Assembly: GCA_030765065.1 (NCBI GenBank)
Contig: CM060978.1
Location: 222,971,498-223,035,497 of the forward strand
Direction of reading: 5' to 3'
Length of the DNA stretch: 64,000 bases
Source: Deroplatys truncata
Taxonomy: Eukaryota > Arthropoda > Insecta > Mantodea > Mantidae
Position 1 is the first letter of the stretch; each line of letters begins with the position of its first letter. A program made the translations under genes and the position numbers. The notes under the pieces were generated by a model. That model saw only the letters and a list, made by a program, of their open reading frames with translations. It did no database searches and was not told where the DNA came from. Positions 56,362-64,000 of this stretch are shown one piece after another.

Positions 56362-57184
56362 TCTATATTAATACTATTAACAGAGAAAATGTGTATGTCT
56401 GTGTCTGTGTGTGTGTAGACTAATCTCAAAAAGCACTCAACCGGTTTTGATAATTTTTTCACTTTTGAAAAGCCCAAGTATTTCTGACGGACATGGGACC
56501 ATAAATACCTAATTTCTTTACATAAATTACTAAAAGTTAAAAAGAATTTACGAAACCATTATACATGAATACGAGCACATTGGAGTTATAAAGGAACATA
56601 CTTGGAAAGCAGGTATTGGCCTGTAATTGAGACTGCCAGGCACTATAAGTTAATTGTTAATCCACAGAATATGCATGTAAAATAAGACAAATGCCGCGGA
56701 TATTTCATTCCAACAATACATATGTAGATGGTAATGATTTAGCAACTAAGACAAAGCAAATAAAAAGAGAATCCAATCTTCCAATGCCAGTTTATTTTAA
56801 CAGCATTCAAGTGAGAAAGTTTTGCTTTATTTCGTTTGTTATAATTAAAATCGTTAGCAGGGCATGTTAAATAATTGCATAAAGACAGAAAATTGTGTCG
56901 AGTTAACATTGGAAATGAAAGAAAGGATATTTTATGATTAACAATTGAGAATATTATTTTTCTTGGTGTTTGAAGAATGTGTCTTTTCCAAAGAGGTTAA
57001 TTTGATGGCCTGGGAATGAGAATCTTCACCTCTTTGTCATCGTATTTTAAAGGGTCTAGGCTTAGTGTGAAAATCGTGTAGCTTTTACGTTATTAAATAA
57101 CTATGTAACTAAAAGAAGCTACAATGGTTTAAAATGTCCCTTACTGTGATGATCTAAAAAAATATTACTCGACCATTCCAATTA

Positions 57185-57345
57185 TTGTGTAGCGGGTGCA
57201 CGCTGCTTAAGCTCCTTAAGTGTGGGCCCTCCTCTGGTCATCTGGGCGTCCTGGGTTTGATGTTCGTTCTCTAGTTCTTAAAAATTCTGAAAGTCAAACC
57301 TAGTTCTATCGTTTCAATCTCAGCGGTGTTAGTGGAAGCCAAGTT
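57185..57345 (+). repeat. Possible tRNA-derived SINE inside the Helitron
   Basis: GTGTAGCGGGTGC and GGGTTTGATGTTC stand at the distance of A and B boxes, and the segment is richer in GC. The ends are not defined. Confidence 0.3.
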
Positions 57346-58397
57346 ATGACTACGTAATCGCGTTTAAAACTGGGCTTTATTCCAGAAGCAACAAATAAAA
57401 AACGTAAAGCGGCTAGCAACACTATTTCCTTATTTATATATCCGAGTTACTTCATATACCCCATCTCAATAAGTTTTGAAAAAGCTATTCCTTATTGTCA
57501 CACGCTATCTCCCCCTACCCCTTGCAACATGTAGCAAATGTAGCGTCTCGTCTCACCATCAGGAGCAAAACAACTGTGTGCAAATTTTGGGCGAATTTCT
57601 GCTTTTATACAGAAATGTCCTGGCGTGAACATTCGCGCCAAAATTTGTAACGTGCCTTTTGATTGGCAATTGCTTAGTATGGTATCACTGTTAAACTGTC
57701 CAATTTTTAGGAATCAGGCTTCACTTGGTTTGGTGAATTTCCCTCTATTCCCATTTCTTTCATACGTCGACCTTCTCTCTCGTACAGTATCTCTTTTATT
57801 CAACTCCCTATGCTGCGACTGAAGTTTCCAAGAATTTCATTCAATCTCCATCCCTTTCTACCATCGGTCCTCTCTCTCGCTGCAGCTGTTTCCCAACTCC
57901 CTGTGTTACAAAGTTCACTTACTAATTGTCCCTGAGTTGCTAGATCGCCTTTCCCTGGTTAACGGTTTTTATATTATTATGTATATGAAATTCTGATATT
58001 TTATAATATATACTATTTAATGTTTTTCTTATATTTAAGTATTCTATTTACGTTTTATTTTTCTTTACTTGTATCTTCCCTGATATTTATTCTTTGTTGT
58101 ATTTATTAGAGTATCTATACTTATTGATTATTAATATCTGTGAATATTGATTATTTGCATGTGTATACGTATGTTATAGGTTATGGACAGGTGTTTCCCT
58201 TCAATTGGTCAATCACCAAAAGGTACTTATAGGCTATGCAGCATTCCCAAAACTTGGAAGATCGATGGGGAAGTTTAAGGAAGTCAGACGTTCCAGCGAT
58301 GTTTCATATCCTTTTGCGTGAAAATCAGGGAATTTTTCAACCGTTCTAAAAATAGCCGGGACTGTCCGGGATGAAGTGGAGGATTCACCATAAAAAA

Positions 58398-59274
58398 TCT
58401 GATGTGTTACATTCACATGACTTTCTGCACTCCTGTACAAACTATTTTTACAAACGCTTATTCTCCATATGCTTCATGTTAATCGAGATATCGAGATGTC
58501 AATTTTATTGTTAATTTTCTTGCAGATGCAAGGGGAATTGGTAGGCTTTAAGCGATAGTCAAATATTTTAAGCGCTGGTTGCTATGTGGCGCATTCCATT
58601 CTCTTTGCATGTCCAGGACATAAAATAATGAATAACGAATATGAGAAAAATTATAAAATGAATAACGAATTCGCATTTGGGAAAATAAGTATTGCAAAAT
58701 TTAAGGAAATAACAAGCAATATCTCGAAAACGGTTCACTCAACAAAAAAACTGCATATGACATAAATTGCGTATTTTAACGCGATCTATATTTTTGTGTA
58801 GTAAATTTTGTCTATCTCTTATGGTTTACCAGTTATGCAAAAGTCGTTCACAATGAAGAATACTTTTGGAGACATTCTCAGAAAATTCGAGATATACATT
58901 TCATTTGTCATGACAATATCTTAAACATATGATATTTTAATCCAAATCGTTAGAGACATTTTCGAAAAATGTTCCATGTAAAGGGTAGTCTAGGGTGGGG
59001 GGATTTTCTTGAAAACCTTCGTGTCGCATCTCTGGAAGATACTGAAGCTAAATACCAAGTTTTGTGTTTATCTGACAGTTCGTTTCTGAGTTATGCTGTT
59101 CACAGACAGGCAGACACACACAGAGACAGACACACACGCGGACATGTTTCCAAAAATGCTTTTTTTGGATTCGGGGGTCTCAAAACATGTATTTCCGGTG
59201 AAATCTCGGTATCGAATTTTTGGGTGGAATACAATACTTCCCCTACTTACTATACGTGGTAGAGAAAGTAAAAA
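58398..59274 (+). repeat. L repeat nested in the Helitron
   Basis: A complete copy inserted at an A-run (CACCATAAAAAA). The Helitron continues after GAAAGTAAAAA with CTTCTAGAACACTG. Confidence 0.9.
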
Positions 59275-59374
59275 ACTTCTAGAACACTGTACGATAATGT
59301 CAGGGGGGAGGTACGTGAAATGAATCGTTATTTGAGTTAGAAAGCTACCCGTGCAACGTCGGGCAGTCTACTAG

Positions 59375-60100
59375 TAATTAATGATTATATTTGAAGTGAA
59401 ACATTTTCATTTGTTTCTGATAAAATCTGTAGTTTTTTCAGCACTGATAACAATTTTGGACTTCTCGTCTGTTAAAGCAGTCATTTTTGTTGGTGAATAT
59501 AAAAAGAATTTTTTAGGAAATACTAATATATTTTGTGGCTCTATCTACTATTTATCCAGTTCTATTTGTCAGCTATTATTTTGTCACTCGCGCTTACTAG
59601 TTTGAAAGAGAACCCTTGGGAGCGGCTCGCAACATTGTCTCTAGTTAGCGCGTGTGGCTAGGGTGGTTTAAAGCAACAACACAAGGAACGTTACTGTAAA
59701 GCAGTCTTAATCCTACAATTCGCTGGGAAAAAAAGACATTTTCCTATAAATTAAGAGAACAGTATTAAAATGCTTTATACTTCTAACATTTCAAAAAGCA
59801 TTTTGTAATAATCAGTATAATGTGCAGACTGACAGAGCTAATCCAGGTCCTTAAGGCACGAACTCTTGAAAGGAGATCCGCGATCCATATCCTACCAGGA
59901 CGTCCTTCCTGGATGGGGCTTTTTTCAGCTTTTCCTCGATATTCCTAATTGACAAACGTCAGGGAGGTACTCTAAACTTAGCACTGGGACGTTTCCTCCC
60001 CAAATTTCCTTTCACAATCATCATTTCATTTCATGTATCACCGTCTGCAGTGCCAAATGCAGTAAGAACGGGCGTTAAACACTACTAAAAGAAAACAATA
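59375..60100. other. Unassigned sequence
   Basis: AT-rich up to about 59600, then mixed. No gene or repeat recognised. Confidence 0.35.
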
Positions 60101-61806
60101 TCTCTTGTTACATTGACATAACTTTCACTACTCATTAGTGTACAAAGTATTGTTCCAAAAGCTTATATTTCTAAGTATTTCTTGTTCATCCAGATAAACT
60201 TTCATTGCACATCGCTGTAGGTATAAGAAAAATACAGTAGGCTAAAGTGATGGCTATGAACTCCCATGGTTTTTGCATGACCAAGATAAAAAATCTGATG
60301 TGTTACACTCACATGACTTTCTCGCTCTTGTACAAACTATTTTTACAAACGCTTATTCTCCATCTACTTCATGTTAATCTAGATAAACATTTGCAGACTC
60401 TATCTTATTGCTAATTTTCTTGTAGATGTAAGGGGAATATATATTTGCAAGGGCAATACAGAAATACAGTAGCCTTTAAGCATAGACATTACTCTTAATA
60501 GTTGGTTGCTATGTTCAGCACCATTCACTTTGCCACAGATTAATACTCTTTGCGTATCAAAGACAAAAAAATGAATAACGAATTCCCTTTTAAGAAAATA
60601 AGTATTGAAAAATATAAGAGAATAACAAGCAATATCTCGAAAATGGTTCACTCAACAAAAAAATGTATATGACATATATTGTGTATTTTAGCGAGATCTA
60701 CATTTTTGGGTAGTAAAAGTTTGTCTATCTCTTATGGTTTACCAGTTATGCAAAAGTCTTTCTCAATGAAGAATACTTTTCAGACATTTCCAGAAAATTC
60801 AAGATATACGTTTTATTTGTCATGAAAATATCTTAAACATATGATATTTTAATCAAAATCGTTAGAGCCGTTTTTTAGAAAATTAAAATTTTAGAAAAAT
60901 CTTCCATGTAAAGGGTATCCTAGGGTGGGGGGTTTTCTTGAAAACCTTCATGTCGCATCCCTGGAAGATACTGAACCTAAATACCAAGTTTGGTGTTTAT
61001 CCGACTGTTCGTTTCTGAGTTATGCTGTTCACAGACAGACACACAGACACACACACGGACATGTTTCCAAAAATGCTTTTTTTGGATTCAGGGGGTCTCA
61101 AAACATGTATTTCTGGTGAAATCTCGGTATCGAATTTTTGAGTGGAATACAATACTTCCCCCACTTACTATACGTAGTAGAGAAAGTAAAAATCACATAG
61201 CGACTATCCGCTTTGGAAAACATATTTGAAAATTCAAACCAGTAACAAAGAATATGTCGCAAATGGTTAACGCCACAAAAAAAATGTTATTTGATAAGTT
61301 GTGTGCTGAGCGAGATCTACGTTTCCCCTTTTTTGTAGTAAGATTTTCTCCATCTCTTACGGTTTACACTTTGTTCAAAAGTCATTTAGAATGATGGGAA
61401 CTTCAGAGGCTATTCGCAGAAAATTCAAGAGATACATTTTATTTGTCATGCAAATATCTTAAATGTTTAATCAAAAATATTAATCAATTCCACAGAGCCA
61501 TTTTTGAGAAAAAAAAAGAGAAGATTTTCCATGTAAAAGCTAGTTTGGGGTGAAAAAATTTTCTTGAAAGTCTTCGTGTCGCATCCTTCGAAGACGAAGT
61601 TAAATAGCTAGGTTGGTGTTTAACCGACTTTTAATCTTTGACTTACGCTTTTCACACATATACGTACAGCAACTTGTTCTTAAAATACTTTTCTACTATT
61701 CAGGGAGCCTCAGAAGTGTGTTTCTGCTGAAATCTCGGTATCGAATTTTTGGGTGGAGTGCAATACCTTCTCAGCCTACTGGGTACGTGGTAGGGAAAGT
61801 GAAAAG
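60101..61806 (+). repeat. L repeat, old outer copy with nested L repeat
   Basis: Diverged forward L sequence at 60101-60293 and 61193-61806, ending GGTAGGGAAAGTGAAAAG. The break lies at the A-run of CCAAGATAAAAAA. Confidence 0.78.
60294..61192 (+). repeat. L repeat nested in an old L repeat
   Basis: A complete copy from TCTGATGTGTTACACTCACA to GAAAGTAAAAA with a short CAGACA microsatellite. Confidence 0.9.
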
Positions 61807-61890
61807 AAAGGTATAATATTCCCAACGAGAGGTTAGTTTTGGTCAATTTTCTCTGTCATACAGCGTTGTAGAAGTAATTCATTGGAAAAG

Positions 61891-62639
61891 CTGAGTGAGT
61901 GAGTGAGTGAATGAGTGAGTGAGAGAGTGAATAAGTGAGTGAGAGAGTGAATAAGAGAGTGAGTGAGAGAATGAGAGAGAGTGAGGGAGTGAGTGAGTTA
62001 TAGAGTGAGTGAGTGAATGAGAGAGAGGGAGTGAGAGAGTGAGTGAGTGATAGAGTGAGTGAATGAGTGAGAGTGTGAGTGAGTGAGTCAGTGAGTGAGA
62101 TAGTGAGTGAATGAGTGAGAGAGTGAGTTAGAGAGTGAGAGAGTGGGCGAGTGAGAGAGAGTGAGTGATAGAGTGAATAAGTCAGTGAGAGAGAGTGAGT
62201 GAGTGTGAGAGTGAGTGAGAGAATGAGTGAGTGAATGAGTGAGTGAGAGAGTGTGTGAGTGAGAGAGTGGGTGAGAGAGTGAGGGAGTGAGTGAATGAGT
62301 GATTGAGAGAGTGAGTGAGAGAGTGAATGAGTGAGAGAGTGAATGAGTGAGTGAGAGAGTGAGATAGTGAGTGATAGAGTGAATAAGTCAGTGAGAGAGA
62401 GTGAGTGAGTGTGAGAGTGAGTGAGAGAATGAGTGAGTGAATGAGTGAGTGAGAGAGTGAGTGAATGAGAGTGAGTGCATGAGTGAGTGAGTGAGAGAGT
62501 GAATGAGTGAGTGAGAGAGTGAGTGAATGAGTGAGAGAGTGAGTGATAGAGTGAGTGAATGAGTGAGTGAGAGAGTGAATTAGTGAGAGAGTGAATGAGT
62601 GAGTGAGAGAGTGAGATAGTGAGTGAGAGAGTGAGTGTA
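61891..62639. repeat. GAGT/GAGA array, about 750 bp
   Basis: Four-base GAGT units with interspersed GAGA and GAAT variants. Larger blocks are repeated inside, for example 62164-62250 recurs at 62371-62457. The 290- and 196-codon Ser/His/Leu-rich frames on the minus strand come from the repeat alone. Confidence 0.95.
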
Positions 62640-63330
62640 TCTGTCTGTCTGCCTCGCGGTGGACAGGATAACTCAAGATATTTGTTTGATAAATAAAATG
62701 TATATCTTGAATTTTCTGTGAACAGCACGTGGTGAAGTTCTCTTCATTTGGAATACATTTTGCAACTGGCAAGGCAGAAAGAAAAACTGGATAAAAATGT
62801 CGATATCGTTAAAACACCAAATTTTAGTCAAATGTCTTGTGGTATTAACCATATTATTTGTTATTGGTTTGAACTTTATATTACTATACTTTTTTCAAAC
62901 GCTAAGTCGCTATTCCCTGTTTTCCTCGTGGCCTTGCAAAAGACATGGAATTTCAAAGCCGCTGCACGTGGCCGATGTTTAAATCGCTTGACTATTCCTC
63001 TTGCATCTATAATGAAGTGTGTAATGAGACTGCCTATGTGGTCTGGTGGTGGTCTGTGGGCCGACTTAAAATCGCCATTCCAGAACCATATATCGAACTC
63101 CGGACTCTCAGTATGAGATGAAACCACTACGCTCGTTGATCTTAAATGTTAAAGGCGGCATATAAATAGGGAAAAATTGTATAATAACAGCATGTCTGCA
63201 AACATTCATATCCATTAACAAGCAGTAGGTTGAAGAATAAACTATGGTAAGAATAATTTATAGAAGAGTGTGTAGAGAATGCAATATGATTGTAGCAGGT
63301 CAGATACATTTTTATCCTTTAAATTTTCAA
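62640..63330 (-). repeat. L repeat, diverged, next to the GAGT array
   Basis: Reversed L blocks (GACAGGATAACTCAAGATAT, AATGTATATCTTGAATTTTC, AATGAAGTGTGTAATGAGAC). The GAGT array occupies the place of the L microsatellite. A tRNA-like segment (about 63035-63130, minus strand) may be a SINE inserted in it. Confidence 0.6.
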
Positions 63331-64000
63331 AACAAGATTTTAACAGACACGACGCAAAAGATAAAATGTAGTATATAATCGTTATTTCTATTGTGATATT
63401 GGTCTCTGTAATAAAGTGTTGTTCAGTGCTGTGGCACTTTAAAACGCTACCCACTACTTTTACTGGTCTATGCTGACAAGTGGGCTGCAGCCAGGTGACT
63501 AGGGGTTTGACGTGCTTTCGTCACCCTGCTGCAAAAAGTTAATCGGAATGTATATTGCCTCTGCCATTCACCTGTTTCTCACGCTATACCGCACCTTCGT
63601 GCCAAGAGTTTTTTGGTACCGATAAACCGCACGACTTTATGCTTCACACTTCTAATAACGCACTCAATTTTTCCCTAAGGATACGCCGTGCTTGCTTGTT
63701 CCATGGCTGGCATTAACCTTCAAAGGATTTCTGACCTACGAAATAAGGTTCATCCTGCAGCTCTGCGGCAAATGCCTCTCGTCATCCCAACTTTCTTACA
63801 TGATCTTCCTATTGTGCTACACAGCTCTTTGTGGTAAGTGATTTTACTATTTGTACATATAAGATAGAATTGTAACCAAAACCCTCATGGTAATACTATA
63901 TTTTGGATAAATAACCAAAGTTAGCATATATCTGAAACACAAAGTAGAATCTGTTTTAAAAAATAAAAGTTTTCATGTATGTACTATATATGTGTTCATG
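63331..64000. other. Unassigned, with a weak exon-like segment
   Basis: An open frame of 44 codons starts at 63703 (MAGINLQRISDLRNKVHPAA) and overlaps a near-ideal splice donor GTAAGT at 63834. No family is recognised. The remainder is AT-rich without recognised elements. Confidence 0.25.

Larger units (their letters stand above)
56362..59374 (+). mobile_element. Non-autonomous Helitron
   Basis: The 5' end TCTATATTAATACTATTAAC follows an A, and the next segment (GTGTAGACTAATCTCAAAAA, CCGGTTTTGAT) is typical of insect Helitrons. The 3' end has the hairpin CCCG TGCAACGT CGGG and then CAGTCTACTAG followed by T, the CTAG|T end of Helitrons. There is no target duplication, as expected for rolling-circle elements. 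No Rep/helicase coding was seen. An L repeat of 877 bp is nested at 58398. Confidence 0.82.

Noticed and set aside
61856..62772. 290- and 196-codon minus-strand open frames rich in Ser, His and Leu
   Set aside because: Produced by the GAGT array; two overlapping frames are open at once.

Overview
This window looks like a non-coding, transposon-dominated stretch of an AT-rich arthropod genome, probably an insect. The evidence is indirect: several tRNA-derived SINE families, Tc1/mariner transposases (two mariner types, a Tc1 and DUF4817-type elements), a Helitron, an hAT MITE, a Harbinger-like element, Gypsy-type LTR remains and a degraded Maverick/Polinton-type DNA polymerase B. No intact protein gene and no functional RNA gene could be supported. 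Three short exon-like segments with good splice signals (10551-10606, duplicated at 14391-14446; 40858-40937; around 63703-63833) are the only hints of host coding sequence, so the window may lie in introns or between genes.

The dominant sequence is one interspersed family, called the L repeat here. It is about 0.9-1.2 kb, has AT-rich ends, and carries a CA/GACA microsatellite at a fixed internal position. More than twenty full, partial or nested copies run from 7.6 kb to 63.3 kb, in both orientations. Young copies sit inside older copies, repeatedly at A-runs, twice at the same internal A-run.

Layout: 0.1-5.5 kb is a Tc1/mariner-superfamily element (DUF4817-type transposase) interrupted by two SINEs and a 1.33 kb mariner. 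5.9-6.9 kb is a second degraded DUF4817-type transposase on the minus strand. 7.6-17.4 kb is L repeats containing a recent 3.84 kb tandem duplication (about 8.58-12.49 and 12.49-16.33 kb), with an inverted SINE pair just downstream. 18.2-21.9 kb holds the Maverick-type polymerase remains, running into a 1.6 kb trinucleotide array (21.95-23.54 kb) that switches strand in the middle. 24.2-32.6 kb is L repeats carrying SINEs, a Tc1 transposon with an hAT MITE in its terminal repeat, and a solo LTR. 33.1-40.0 kb is a transposase gene split by a DUF4817 element and by a Gypsy-type retrotransposon, which itself holds a Harbinger-like element. 40.2-44.3 kb has a long SINE, a second solo LTR and a LINE tail. 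44.3-48.2 kb is nested L repeats. 48.6-52.2 kb is a DUF4817 element with two mariners and a LINE fragment inside it. 52.4-55.8 kb is a SINE and L repeats. 56.36-59.37 kb is a Helitron with an L repeat in it. 60.1-64 kb is L repeats and a GAGT-rich array.

The elements do not work together as a system. What the window offers is an unusually readable insertion stratigraphy: in many cases both target-site duplications are visible, and an uninterrupted relative elsewhere in the window confirms the empty site.
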